From positions 1,054,001 to 1,118,000 of the forward strand of contig CAWDQE010000014.1 in the NCBI GenBank assembly GCA_963804375.1: 64,000 nt of DNA, given 5' to 3'. Below, piece by piece: positions 38,251-47,387 of the stretch. This DNA is from JANXQG01 sp963804375 (lineage in GTDB: Bacteria > Planctomycetota > Planctomycetia > Pirellulales > Thermoguttaceae). The stretch's first letter is position 1, and every line of letters begins with the position of its first letter. The position numbers and the translations under genes are program-made. The notes beneath the pieces were generated by a model. The model saw only the letters and a list, made by a program, of their open reading frames with translations. It did no database searches and was not told where the DNA came from.

Positions 38251-39204
38251 TCAGGAAGCCGTAGGATGGACCTCCGAGTCGATCAGCCGCCCCAAGTGTT
38301 CCTCCACGCACTGGGCCAGGGCCGGCGGGTTGTATCCGCCTTCCAGCACGCTCACGACGCGCCCGCCGGCATGCGCGGCGGCAACTTCCAGAATCCGATC
38401 GGTGATCGCCGCATAGTCCTCGGCCTCCAACCCCAAGTTGCCCAAAGGATCGCTGCGATGGGCGTCGAACCCGGCGCTGACCAGTACGATCTGCGGACGA
38501 ATGTAGTCGGCGAACGACTGCAATCGGGCGGTAAAGACGTCCATGTATTCCTCGCGCGGCGTGCCCTCCTCAATCGGCAGATTCACGGTTGTGCCCCAGC
38601 CGTCGCCTCCGCCGCGCTCGTCCGCGGCGCCGGTGCCCGGATAGAACGGCCAGCGGTGGATGGAAAGGAAACCGACGCGCGGATCCTCCCAGAAAATGGC
38701 CTGCGTGCCGTTGCCATGGTGGACGTCGAAATCGACGATTAGCACGCGATCCAGCCCGCCTTCTTCGATCGCCGCCGCCGCCCCCACGGCGACGTTGTTG
38801 AAGATGCAAAAGCCCATCGCCTGGCCGGCCAGGGCGTGGTGTCCCGGCGGACGCACCAGGCACAGCGCGGTCGAGTCTTCGCCGCCCAGCACGCGGCGGA
38901 CGGCGTCGACCACCGTCCCGGCGGCCAGCGCGGCTACGTCGAAACTGGTCGGGCCGCATACCGTATCCGCGTCCAGATAGCCTCCCCCCGCGCGGGCGAA
39001 GGCCCAGATCTCCTCGATATAGCCCGGCTTGTGGACCCGTGCCAGGCAACTCCGGTCACACGCCTCGGCCATCGGCTGCCGGCATTGCGCGGCCAGCCAG
39101 TTTCGATCGAGATGCGATTCCACCGTTCGCAGCCGCAACGCCCCTTCCGGATGGCTGCCGGTCTCGTGGCCCAGAAATCGCGGATCGCGGTAGAGAAGAG
39201 TCAT
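38251..39204 (-). CDS. Histone deacetylase-family (acetoin-utilisation/AcuC-like) hydrolase
   Basis: A 317-residue zinc hydrolase that removes acyl groups from lysine or polyamines. The ATG at 39204 has AAAGGGA upstream. Motifs: RPPGHHA (catalytic His pair), FCIFNNVAV, VLIVDFDVHHGNGTQ (zinc Asp-x-His), SIHRWPFYPGTG, and LVSAGFDAHRSDPLG. The last residues (DSEVHPTAS) are encoded by a family 1 palindrome copy at 38261, which replaced or extended the original C-terminus. Confidence 0.9.
   Translation of the reverse strand: MTLLYRDPRFLGHETGSHPEGALRLRTVESHLDRNWLAAQCRQPMAEACDRSCLARVHKPGYIEEIWAFARAGGGYLDADTVCGPTSFDVAALAAGTVVDAVRRVLGGEDSTALCLVRPPGHHALAGQAMGFCIFNNVAVGAAAAIEEGGLDRVLIVDFDVHHGNGTQAIFWEDPRVGFLSIHRWPFYPGTGAADERGGGDGWGTTVNLPIEEGTPREEYMDVFTARLQSFADYIRPQIVLVSAGFDAHRSDPLGNLGLEAEDYAAITDRILEVAAAHAGGRVVSVLEGGYNPPALAQCVEEHLGRLIDSEVHPTAS
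38261..38282. repeat. Dispersed palindromic repeat (family 1, copy 4; half element)
   Basis: A single arm, GTAGGATGGACCTCCGAGTC, at the 3' end of the deacetylase-family gene. It encodes the last residues of that protein on the minus strand. Confidence 0.65.
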
Positions 39205-39521
39205 CGTTCCCTTTGCCGTAGGATGGACCTCCAAGTCCGTCCGAGATGAAACATGGATGGACTCGGACGTCCATCCTACAAATTCGGCCAATCAATTCCT
39301 GCGCCAGCCCTTAATCTACACAAGAGGGGGGGCTAGGGTCAACTGGCCAAATGGCCCAAAAGTGAAACTGCTCTTGCCCACTAATCAAGGGCTTGTTAAC
39401 ATCCGGCCCACCCGTCGCGGTAGGCGTCGCCTCACTACCCCCTCTTTTGCAAGAGTCGATGTATGCAAAGTGGATGTCGCCCGGACGCGATTTGCGGTGG
39501 ATTGGAGGGAGATCTTCTGCC
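39205..39521. other. 317-bp divergent region between deacetylase-family and OmpA-like genes
   Basis: It carries a complete family 1 palindrome at 39218-39279 directly upstream of the deacetylase-family gene, then an AT-richer stretch. Promoters of both divergent genes should lie here. No other gene is seen. Confidence 0.45.
39218..39279. repeat. Dispersed palindromic repeat (family 1, copy 5)
   Basis: GTAGGATGGACCTCCAAGTC with the inverted arm GACTCGGACGTCCATCCTAC. Arms are 18-20 bases with few mismatches. Confidence 0.75.
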
Positions 39522-40346
39522 ATGCCACGCAGGACGTGGGCGGCGGGAGCGATGGCCCTGGGGCTGATCGTTCTGGCCGGCTGTGCCGACAATCCGATGG
39601 TGCTGCAAGGCCGCGTGGCCCAGTACCAACAGCAGCAGTCCGCCCTGCAGAAGCAGAACGAACTGTATCAGTCGCGCATTGACTCGTTGGCGCGTGACAA
39701 CCAGCGCACCGAGACCCTCTTGGCCCAGCAGCAGCAGCAAAGCAAATTGCTCGAGGACCGCCTGACCGCTGTCACCGAGCAACTCCGCAGCACGACGGCC
39801 CAATTGGCCCAGGTCCAGGGCGAGAAGCAGGAAGTCGACACCAAGTCCAAGGCCCTCACGGCCAGCCTGCGGCGTCAGGCGGGCGTGTCGATCACGCCCA
39901 ACAACAGCTTTCTGCAAACGCTGCCCGTCATCCGCTATCCAGACGTCCACGTCCGCCGCGATGGCGACGTGATTCGCATCGAGTTGCCGGGCAATCAGCT
40001 CTTCGAACCGGGCAGCGCCCGCATCCGTCCGGCGGCCACGAACATGATTGCCGACGTGGCCATCGAGATCCGCCGCACCTATCCCGACCAGCGTGTGGGA
40101 ATCGAAGGCTACACCGACAGTGATCCGGTCACCGGCGGGCAATACCGCACGAACCACGAGCTTTCCGCCGCTCGGGCTTTGGCCGTCTACGACGTGCTGG
40201 TCAACAGCCAGCGCTATCGGCCCGAGCAGCTTTTCGTCGTCGGCCACGGCCCGAACAACCCGGTGGTTTCCAACGGCACTCTGGAAGGCAAACAGCGGAA
40301 CCGGCGGGTCGAACTGGTCATCTATCCCGATCGCCTCGGGCAATAG
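39522..40346 (+). CDS. OmpA-like peptidoglycan-binding lipoprotein
   Basis: A 274-residue protein; the ATG at 39522 is preceded by GGAGGGA. The N-terminus is a lipoprotein signal (ALGLIVLAGC, lipobox LAGC). Residues about 25-110 form a Gln-rich coiled coil. Residues about 150-270 are an OmpA C-terminal domain: GNQLFEPGSARI, VGIEGYTDSDPV and LSAARALAVYDVLV, with KQRNRRVELVIYP at the end. It tethers the outer membrane to cell wall. Its end overlaps the convergent primase-helicase gene by 29 bases. Confidence 0.88.
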   Translation: MPRRTWAAGAMALGLIVLAGCADNPMVLQGRVAQYQQQQSALQKQNELYQSRIDSLARDNQRTETLLAQQQQQSKLLEDRLTAVTEQLRSTTAQLAQVQGEKQEVDTKSKALTASLRRQAGVSITPNNSFLQTLPVIRYPDVHVRRDGDVIRIELPGNQLFEPGSARIRPAATNMIADVAIEIRRTYPDQRVGIEGYTDSDPVTGGQYRTNHELSAARALAVYDVLVNSQRYRPEQLFVVGHGPNNPVVSNGTLEGKQRNRRVELVIYPDRLGQ

Positions 40347-43161
40347 CATTTGCTTCCCGCTCGCGGTGCGCCAGCGCCCGCAGGATGCCGTCGAGCACCA
40401 GGTCGAGATTCTTGCCCACGTCTTCGGCAAGGAAGCGCAAGACGAAATAACCGTTCTCCTGCAAGACCTGGTCCTTGCGGCGATCGCGGCGATAGGCGTC
40501 GGCGTCGGCCAGATGCTGCCCGCCGTCGATCTCGATCGCCAGCCGGGTATCTTCACCAAGAAGATCGATTTCGATTTGTCCCCAGCCGTCAAAAGGAATA
40601 GGCAGTGCTGCATTGAGCCTGAATCGGCCGCGGGTCGCCTCCAGGGTCTCGAGCCGCCGATAGAGAAACGCCTCCGTGGCGCTCCGCGCCCGCCCGGCGC
40701 CTTCGGCGTCCGGCGCCGGTTCTCGCGCGACGTGGACGAAGAGACCCGCCAGCGGCGCATCGACCCCGTCGCGAACCAGCCGCCGTACGCTGGCGGCATA
40801 GTCCTTCTTCCATTGAGGATCCAACGGCAGCGGGACCTCGGCGGGCCAGCCGGGCACGGCACTCGCCGGCAGCAGCATCGTATAGCCGACCGCTTCGTAT
40901 CCGCGGCAGCGGCGGTCGAACATCCGCGCCAGCATCGGCACGTTCAGGTCAGCGTAGTCATAGACGCGGACCTCGCGCTTGCGGTCGTTGAGCCGGTGCA
41001 AGCGGCCCGCATACTGGGCAATCGTCCCGCGCCACGAGACGGGCAAGGTGAGGAACAAGGTGTCGAGCCGGGCATCGTCGAAGCCTTCGCCAATGTACCG
41101 CCCCGTGGCCAACAGCACGCGCTCTTCGTCTTCCGGGATGGATGCCAGCCGGGCGGCGATGCCGCGTGCCGCCTTGAGGCCCGTGCCGCCGCGGAGCACA
41201 ACGAGGCTGCGAACCAAGGGGGCTAGTCGGCCGGCGAGGTCGTCGAGATGTTCGTTGCGCTCGGTCAACACCAGCGGGGAACGGCCTTCGCGAACTACCT
41301 GCACGACCTCGTCGCAGATCAGCCGATTACGCTGGTCGTCGGCAATCAACTCGGAATAAAGCGATTGGAACTGCATCCGCAAGTCCGGATCGGCCTGGCG
41401 CAACGGGCGAAATGCGGTGGGCCGAACCAGGACGACGTGCCGGAAGGGGCGGGCGGCGGCCTGCGCCTTGGCATTGACCGCATGACGCACCGGTCCGCAC
41501 TGCATGAAGATGATCGGATGGTGGCCATCCTTGCGGGTGACCGTGGCGGAGAGCCCCAGGAAGAACCTGGCATTGGCCCGGCGGACTACCTCCTCGAAAC
41601 TGCGGGCCGAAAGATGGTGACATTCGTCGACGATTACTTGGCCATATTCCGCCACGCAATCCTTGACAACGCCCTTGCGGACCAGGCTTTGAATGACCGC
41701 CACATCGAGCAAGCCGGTTGCCCGCTTGTGGCCGCCGCCGATCCGGCCGATCGCCCGCGGCAGCAAGTCGAGGAACAGCGAAAGCCGTTGGACCCATTGC
41801 TCCAGCAACTGGCGGCGATGCACGAGGACCAGCGTGTTGACGCCGCGCCGGGCAATCAACCAGGCGGCGACCACGGTCTTGCCGAAGGCGGTCGTGGCCG
41901 CCAGAACGCCCGTTTCATGGCGCAGCATATCCTCGGCGGCGGTGGCTTGCTCCGGCCGCAGCTTGCCTTGAAACTCCACCTCCAGCGCAACGCCCGCACA
42001 GCGCTGGTCGCGCGTAACGGCCTCGATATCAAGGTCTGCGAGGAGCTTCCGCAGGTCTTCCAGACAGCCGCGGGGCAGGCCAAGATGATGGACGTGGTCT
42101 TCCGCACAGGCGATGATCCGCGGCTTGTCGTAGGTGGGAAGCCGCATCGCCTGCGCTTTGTAGAACTCGGGATTCTGGAAGGCGGCGAGCCGCAGCAGCC
42201 GATTGCGGAGGCCCGGCGGCAGGCCCTCCTTGGCGATGTAGATCTGGTCGCCCAAGGTCAGTCCCAGGCGCTTTGGCAGCGGCCCGGCAAGCGGAGGCTC
42301 TTGCCGGCGGCGCGAGGGCGCGAGGGTCCACGGGTCGGCATCTTCCTCGTCGGGCGAGGCCCTCCGCACGCCGACAATCCGCCCCCGGCGTTCGGCCTCG
42401 CGGACGATCCGTTCGACGGCGTCGCGGCCGATCTTGGAGACCTGCGAAAGGAAGGCCCATTGGTCTGCATGAGGCTCCCCTTGCTCGTCGAGGAAGACGC
42501 TGTTGCCCGGTTTCCGCGGTCCCTTTTGCAGTGGAAGGGCGATCAGGTTGCCAAACCCGCCGTGGGGCAGCGTGTCCTGGTTGGGGAAGAAGCGGTCGTA
42601 GGAATCCAGGCCGATGTCCGGCCGGCGTTCCATGGTCTCGGTGAGGAGATGCGAACCGAGCCGGCGGGCCAAAGCGGCGGGGATGGCCTCGGCAAAGAAC
42701 CACCACAGGTGCCCGCCGCTTCCCGATCGCGATCGTTCCAGGGCGACGGGCAAGTTCAGGCCGCGGCTGGTCTGCCGCGCGGCCTCGGCGTCTTCCAGCC
42801 AGTGGGTCTTGTCGAAGTCGGCCGCCAGAAAGAAGCAGCTTTCATCCTGGAGCATGGGATAGACGCCCATCACGAAATCGCGGCCGTCGTCGTCTTGGCC
42901 CGACAGGTGCCAGCCGATCACCTCGTCGGTAACCGGCAAGAAGCGACGCTGCGGACACTGGGCGCACTTGACGCGGGGCTTCTCGCACACGCCGCGGACC
43001 CACTCGTTGGCGCAGGCGGGCGAGTAGCCGGCCTTGCCGGTCTTGCGGCTTTCGAAGCGGCGCGGATAGACGTCCTCGCGTCCGCGGAACAGCGAGCGAA
43101 ACAGGGCGATCTTGGCCTCCGGCGGGGAGCGATGATGGACGAGCGGGACCATGAGAGCCAT
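40318..43161 (-). CDS. Primase-helicase-nuclease fusion (TOTE conflict-system-like)
   Basis: A protein of about 947 residues from the ATG at 43161. N-terminal third: RGREDVYPRRFESRKTGKAGYSP, CAQCPQRRFLPVT and FFLAADFDKTHW with SGSGGHLWWFF, the archaeo-eukaryotic primase-like domain of TOTE-type proteins. Middle: a superfamily 2 helicase with TAFGKTVVAAWL (motif I), VIVDECHHL (motif II), LSATVTRKDG and YAGRLHRL (motif VI). C-terminus: a Vsr/DUF559-like nuclease, AIEIDGGQHLADADAYRRDRRKDQVL. TOTE systems are predicted defence or mobile-element conflict proteins. Here all three activities sit in one chain next to toxin-antitoxin genes. Confidence 0.82.
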   Translation of the reverse strand: MALMVPLVHHRSPPEAKIALFRSLFRGREDVYPRRFESRKTGKAGYSPACANEWVRGVCEKPRVKCAQCPQRRFLPVTDEVIGWHLSGQDDDGRDFVMGVYPMLQDESCFFLAADFDKTHWLEDAEAARQTSRGLNLPVALERSRSGSGGHLWWFFAEAIPAALARRLGSHLLTETMERRPDIGLDSYDRFFPNQDTLPHGGFGNLIALPLQKGPRKPGNSVFLDEQGEPHADQWAFLSQVSKIGRDAVERIVREAERRGRIVGVRRASPDEEDADPWTLAPSRRRQEPPLAGPLPKRLGLTLGDQIYIAKEGLPPGLRNRLLRLAAFQNPEFYKAQAMRLPTYDKPRIIACAEDHVHHLGLPRGCLEDLRKLLADLDIEAVTRDQRCAGVALEVEFQGKLRPEQATAAEDMLRHETGVLAATTAFGKTVVAAWLIARRGVNTLVLVHRRQLLEQWVQRLSLFLDLLPRAIGRIGGGHKRATGLLDVAVIQSLVRKGVVKDCVAEYGQVIVDECHHLSARSFEEVVRRANARFFLGLSATVTRKDGHHPIIFMQCGPVRHAVNAKAQAAARPFRHVVLVRPTAFRPLRQADPDLRMQFQSLYSELIADDQRNRLICDEVVQVVREGRSPLVLTERNEHLDDLAGRLAPLVRSLVVLRGGTGLKAARGIAARLASIPEDEERVLLATGRYIGEGFDDARLDTLFLTLPVSWRGTIAQYAGRLHRLNDRKREVRVYDYADLNVPMLARMFDRRCRGYEAVGYTMLLPASAVPGWPAEVPLPLDPQWKKDYAASVRRLVRDGVDAPLAGLFVHVAREPAPDAEGAGRARSATEAFLYRRLETLEATRGRFRLNAALPIPFDGWGQIEIDLLGEDTRLAIEIDGGQHLADADAYRRDRRKDQVLQENGYFVLRFLAEDVGKNLDLVLDGILRALAHREREANAIARGDRDR

Positions 43162-43284
43162 ACTAACCCGCAGCGCGAGCGAGGGCAACAAATCCTCTGA
43201 AGTCAGAACCAATCCCGTAGGGCCAAATCACATTTTGTGCCGGCCAGTTGGGCAAGCGGCAGGCTTGACTTCTCGGTCCCTGCG

Positions 43285-43316
43285 GTGTACGCTTTGAAGG
43301 TGTACATGAAAGGAGG
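43285..43316 (+). promoter_or_regulatory. Candidate operator and strong ribosome-binding site of the antitoxin gene
   Basis: GTGTAC occurs twice 15 bases apart (43285, 43300), a spacing near 1.5 helical turns that suggests an autoregulator site. AAAGGAGG at 43309-43316 precedes the ATG at 43323 by six bases. Confidence 0.4.
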
Positions 43317-43322
43317 AATATC

Positions 43323-43601
43323 ATGGCCCGAGCAGCCGTGGACGATAATTGCCGTGTGGCTCTGCGCATCCGACCCGCCGACAAGGCCGTCATCCTGCGT
43401 GCCGTTGCGCTGTCGCAAACCGACATGACCGAGTTCATCCTTGGCACTGCGTTGAGGGAAGCGCGTTCGGTCATCGAAGCGCATGAACAGGTCAAGCTAA
43501 GCAAGCGCGATAGCCTCCGGGTCCTGGAACTTCTCGAAAATCCACCGGCGCCGAACGCGAAGTTGCGCAAGGCGGCCCGCGCCATGCCGGGGCACTCATG
43601 A
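43323..43601 (+). CDS. DUF1778 (TacA-like) antitoxin
   Basis: A 92-residue protein with a ribbon-helix-helix start (NCRVALRIRPADKAVILRAVAL) and the DUF1778 helix SQTDMTEFILGTALREARSVIEAHE. These antitoxins bind GNAT acetyltransferase toxins (TacT) and repress their own operon. The C-terminal segment (SKRDSLRVLELLENPPAPN) is the toxin-binding tail. Its stop overlaps the next ATG, as in intact pairs. Confidence 0.88.
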   Translation: MARAAVDDNCRVALRIRPADKAVILRAVALSQTDMTEFILGTALREARSVIEAHEQVKLSKRDSLRVLELLENPPAPNAKLRKAARAMPGHS

Positions 43602-43711
43602 GCCTGCCAGACTGGCATGATTTGAAAGGCAATTGGCGGGGCTTGGGCGCTGAAGGTCGTCCTTCGCAGCGGAAACTCTTTCCACCAGGGCTGAAAGGAA
43701 TTAGCTGGTGA
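43598..43711 (+). pseudogene. Truncated partner of the antitoxin (GNAT toxin remnant)
   Basis: The ATG overlaps the antitoxin stop (ATGA). Only 37 residues follow, beginning MSLPDWHDLKG, before a stop at 43709. A TacT-type toxin would have about 160 residues and an early H...F.CG motif, which is absent. The rest of the toxin gene appears deleted or replaced, leaving a solitary antitoxin. Confidence 0.45.
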
Positions 43712-43721
43712 GCCAGGTCAG

Positions 43722-44570
43722 TCACCGCGCGATCTTCAAGCTCTCGACCGCCAGCACGGCGTTCATGCTGCCGCTGCGGAAACCTTCCAGGTCCACCGAC
43801 ACGAACTTGAAGCCCAACGACTTGAGCTTCTCGACCACCTCGCCGCGAAAGCCCGGCTCCAGCAGCCGCGGCAAGGCCTCCAGCGCGACCTCGATCCGCG
43901 CCACGTCGCCCTTGTGGTAGCGGACCCGCAGGGGCTGAAAACCGTGCTCGCGGAGGAACCGCTCGGCGGCGCCGATCATTGCCAGCCGCTCGGACGTCAC
44001 CGTTTCGCCGTAAGCAATGCGACTGCTCAGACAGGGCGTCGCCGGCTTGTCCCAGATGGGCAGTTCCCAGGCGACGGCCAACTGGCGGATCTCGGCCTTC
44101 GTCAGTTCGCATTCGGCCAAGGGGCTGCGGACCTGCCGCTCGCGGCCGGCCTGCATGCCGGGCCGATACTCGCCGCGGTCGTCGTGGTTCGTGCCGTCGC
44201 ACACCACGGCCACGCCCAAACGATCGGCAAGCCCTTGGACCTTCACGAACAACTCGGTCTTGCAGAAATAGCAGCGATTGCCGCTATTGGCCTGATAACC
44301 GGGAACCGACAGCTCGTCGGTACGGATCACTTCGTGGCGAATGCCGATCTGTCGGGCCAGTGCGATGCACTCTTCCAATTCGCCGCCCGCCAGACTTGCG
44401 CTCACGCCCGTCACGGCCACTGCCCCATCGCCCAAGGCCAGTTGGGCCGCCTTGGCAAGCACCGTGCTGTCCAGTCCGCCGGAGAAGGCCACGGCGCAAC
44501 TGCCATAGCTTTGCAGCAACATAAGCAAGCGGTCGCGCTTGGCAACAAGATCGGGGGAGAGAGAGGACAT
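43722..44570 (-). CDS. larE: ATP-dependent sacrificial sulfur transferase LarE
   Basis: A 282-residue PP-loop enzyme that makes the thiocarboxylates of the nickel-pincer cofactor. Motifs: AVAFSGGLDSTVLAKAA (PP-loop), NRCYFCKTELF, CDGTNHDDRGEYRPGM and PATPCLSSRIAYG, where the Cys matches the sacrificial Cys of LarE. larB and larC are not next to it. The cofactor serves lactate racemase-type enzymes. Confidence 0.9.
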   Translation of the reverse strand: MSSLSPDLVAKRDRLLMLLQSYGSCAVAFSGGLDSTVLAKAAQLALGDGAVAVTGVSASLAGGELEECIALARQIGIRHEVIRTDELSVPGYQANSGNRCYFCKTELFVKVQGLADRLGVAVVCDGTNHDDRGEYRPGMQAGRERQVRSPLAECELTKAEIRQLAVAWELPIWDKPATPCLSSRIAYGETVTSERLAMIGAAERFLREHGFQPLRVRYHKGDVARIEVALEALPRLLEPGFRGEVVEKLKSLGFKFVSVDLEGFRSGSMNAVLAVESLKIAR

Positions 44571-45183
44571 GGGAGCACGGAGGACGTGGAAAGGGAATCA
44601 AGAGGCGGGCTGGAAAATCCGAAACTGGAATATCGAAATCCGAAACAAATCAAAAGCACAAAGTCGGAATGTCCAATACCGTTTTGAGCTTTTTTGCTCG
44701 ATCATTTGGGTTCATTTCGGACTTCGGATTGCGATATTCGGAATTTCGCTTTCCCCCGCCCTCTATCTCCCTAGACAAAAAAAGTCCTCCGCCGTAATGC
44801 CGTGGCGATGGGTTTTTGAGAGCCCGTTTGCTTAAGGGGGCGCCTGGAACCCGGGTTGTGTGATCCGTTGTCGGCACGAAGCCGGTCAGCGGCTATACAC
44901 GCGGCCAGGTTCTTTATATCAGGCACCCTACGGGCATCTTATCGGCTCACCAAAAATATGCATCTGCAACACGAACATGGAAGAGGACAAGAGTATCCTA
45001 TCACAATCGGGCCCGGCAGACAAGCGCCCGCTGAAACACACCGAAATGGGGGGTAAATCCGAAGCTCAAAACCCTAAACAAATACAGAATGTAAAATCGG
45101 AATGACCAGAACCGTTTTGAGCCTTGGAATTTCGATTTTTGAATTTGTTTCGGATTTCGTGCTCCCGATTTCGGATTTCTGCC
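44571..45183. repeat. 613-bp AT-rich intergenic repeat region
   Basis: No convincing gene. Two related blocks, about 44620-44740 and 45055-45175, are rich in GAAATCCGAA, TTTCGGATTTC and CCGTTTTGAGC. The motif CGGAATG(T/A)CCA...CCGTTTTGAGC occurs in both. This is a dispersed, non-coding repeat that lowers local GC. The larE promoter should lie near 44600. Confidence 0.5.
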
Positions 45184-47274
45184 CTACCCCACGTCGCCCA
45201 ATTCCAGCGCCTTGCCGTACCGTGCCAGCATCCGCTGCCGCAGGGCCGAATTCTGCGGCTGGGCCAGCCCCGGATCGGCGGCGACCAAGGCCAGGGCATC
45301 GCGCCGGGCCTCGATCAAGAGATCGGTGTCGCGCAACAAGTCGGCCACCCGCAACGGCGGCAAACCGTGCTGTCGCGTGCCGAATAGTTCGCCTGGACCG
45401 CGGAGGCGGAAGTCGATCTCCGCCAACTGGAAACCGTCGCTGGAGGCCGCGAAGGCCTTGAGCCGCTCCTGCGATTCCTCGGTCTGCGGCGCGGCGAAGA
45501 CACAGCAAAAGCCCGGATACTTGCCGCGGCTGATGCGCCCCCGCAACTGGTGCAGTTGCGCCAGGCCGAACCGCTCGCCGCTCTCGATCGTCATCAGCGT
45601 GGCGTTGGGCACGTCAACGCCCACTTCGACCACCGACGTGGAAACCAGCACCTGAATGTCGCCCTGGCGGAAGCGGTCCATCACGGCGTCTTTCTCCTCG
45701 GCGGTCATGCGGCCGTGGATCAGCCCCAGGCGAAAGGCCTCCAACTCGCCGTTGGCCAGCGACTCGTAGGTCTCTTGCAGGCTTACGGCCGCCGACTGCT
45801 CGGACTCCTCGACCAGCGGCACGACGACGTATCCCTGCCGTCCTTCCACAAGCTTCTTGCGGACGAACTTCCACCACCGCTCGCGCCGCTCGTCGCCGGC
45901 CAAATAGGTATTGACCCTCTGTCGGCCGGGCGGACTGTCGCTCAACGTGGAAACGTCCAGATCGCCGAAGAGCGTCATCGTGATCGTCCGCGGGATGGGC
46001 GTGGCCGTCATCACCAGGTAATGCGGGTCGGGGCCCGAGTGTTTCAGCGTGGCCCGCTGCCGCACGCCGAACTTGTGCTGCTCGTCGATCACCACCAGAC
46101 CGAGTTTGGAGAAGCGGACGTCCTCCTGCAAGATGGCCTGCGTGCCGACGATCAGTTCGATCCGTCCGGCGGCGATTTCTTCCAGCAGGGCAGCCCGCTT
46201 GTTGGGTGGCATCCCGCCGGTGAGTTCCGCACAGCGGACCTGGCTGCCGGTCAGGAACTGCCGGATCGTGAGGGCATGCTGCCGGGCGAGGACCTCCGTG
46301 GGGGCCATGAGCACGGCCTGGTATCCGTGGGCCACGGCCAGCAGCATCGCGTACAGGGCGACGACCGTCTTGCCGCTGCCCACGTCGCCCTGCAAGAGGC
46401 GGTTCATCGGCAGCGATTGGCCCATGTCGGCCCCGATCTCGGCGATCGCCTGCCGCTGGCCCTGGGTGAGTTCGAAGGGGAAAAGGCGGCGGATCCGCGC
46501 ATCGATCAGGGCCGTGGCCTCCAGCGGCGGGGCCTGCCGCAGTTCGTGCTGTTGATGCCGCCTGACGGCCAATGCCAGCCCCAGCAGGAAGAGCTCCTGG
46601 TAGGCCAGTCGCCGCCGCGCGCCGGCCAGTTGCTCCGCGTTGTCGGGGGCGTGGATCTGCAGGATCGACCGCTCGAGCGGCCACAGGTTATGGGCCTGGA
46701 GATACTCGTCGGGAAAGATCTCTTCCAGCAGATGGCCGAAGGTGGCGACCGTCTCGGCAACGATCTTCCGTATCTGCCACTGTTGCAGGCCCTCGGTGAG
46801 CGGATAGACCGGCAGGATCCGTCCCCGCGGCGCTTCGCCGTCCTCGTCCAGCCAATCGACCTTGGGGTGCGACATTTGCCAGACCAGGCCTTGCAGCTTG
46901 GCCTTGCCGGCGAACATCACGCGCTGCCCGATCTTGAACTTCTCCTCCATGAAGGGCTGATTGAACCACAACCCGCGCAGGTGTCCGTCGCCCGAGCGGA
47001 TGAGCACGCCCAGCACGCAGCGGCCGGGCTGGCTGCCGCGGAGATCCATGTCTTCGACGATGCCGCAGACGCTTTGCAGCTTGTCTTCCTCCAGTTGCTG
47101 CACCTCGCGGAGGTCGGTCATGTCCTGGTAGGTCCGGGGGAAGAAGAAGAGCACGTCGCGGGCCGTTTGCAGATCGAGCCGCTGGAGCAGTTCGGCCCGT
47201 TGCGGACCAACGCCTTTGAGGAATTGCACCGGCGTGGCGAGCAATTCGGCGGGGGATTTGTCGAGGGTCGTCAT
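45184..47274 (-). CDS. recG: ATP-dependent DNA helicase RecG
   Basis: A 696-residue helicase that reverses stalled forks and migrates branched DNA. N-terminus: FLKGVGPQRAELLQRL and the wedge/OB region (DLREVQQLEEDKLQSVCGIVE). Helicase motifs: LLQGDVGSGKTVVALYA (I), MAPTEVLARQHA (Ia), VVIDEQHKFGVRQR (II, DEQH), VMTATPIPRT (III), STSVVEVGVDVPNAT (V) and QLRGRISRGKYPGFC (VI). Length and order are normal. A gap of 113 bases separates it from glnD. Confidence 0.95.
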   Translation of the reverse strand: MTTLDKSPAELLATPVQFLKGVGPQRAELLQRLDLQTARDVLFFFPRTYQDMTDLREVQQLEEDKLQSVCGIVEDMDLRGSQPGRCVLGVLIRSGDGHLRGLWFNQPFMEEKFKIGQRVMFAGKAKLQGLVWQMSHPKVDWLDEDGEAPRGRILPVYPLTEGLQQWQIRKIVAETVATFGHLLEEIFPDEYLQAHNLWPLERSILQIHAPDNAEQLAGARRRLAYQELFLLGLALAVRRHQQHELRQAPPLEATALIDARIRRLFPFELTQGQRQAIAEIGADMGQSLPMNRLLQGDVGSGKTVVALYAMLLAVAHGYQAVLMAPTEVLARQHALTIRQFLTGSQVRCAELTGGMPPNKRAALLEEIAAGRIELIVGTQAILQEDVRFSKLGLVVIDEQHKFGVRQRATLKHSGPDPHYLVMTATPIPRTITMTLFGDLDVSTLSDSPPGRQRVNTYLAGDERRERWWKFVRKKLVEGRQGYVVVPLVEESEQSAAVSLQETYESLANGELEAFRLGLIHGRMTAEEKDAVMDRFRQGDIQVLVSTSVVEVGVDVPNATLMTIESGERFGLAQLHQLRGRISRGKYPGFCCVFAAPQTEESQERLKAFAASSDGFQLAEIDFRLRGPGELFGTRQHGLPPLRVADLLRDTDLLIEARRDALALVAADPGLAQPQNSALRQRMLARYGKALELGDVG

Positions 47275-47387
47275 CTGCGTATTCTACCCGGCCGGAGCCG
47301 GAAATCGACTGGGCGGCAAGCTACTGGACTATCTTGCGTGCGCCGAACCGCGCAGAATGACTGCGCGGACCGCCACGGCTTGACCTT

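Noticed and set aside
41248..43200. Plus-strand ORF (650 codons) opposite the primase-helicase gene
   Set aside because: Shadow of a high-GC gene whose minus-strand product has full helicase motifs.
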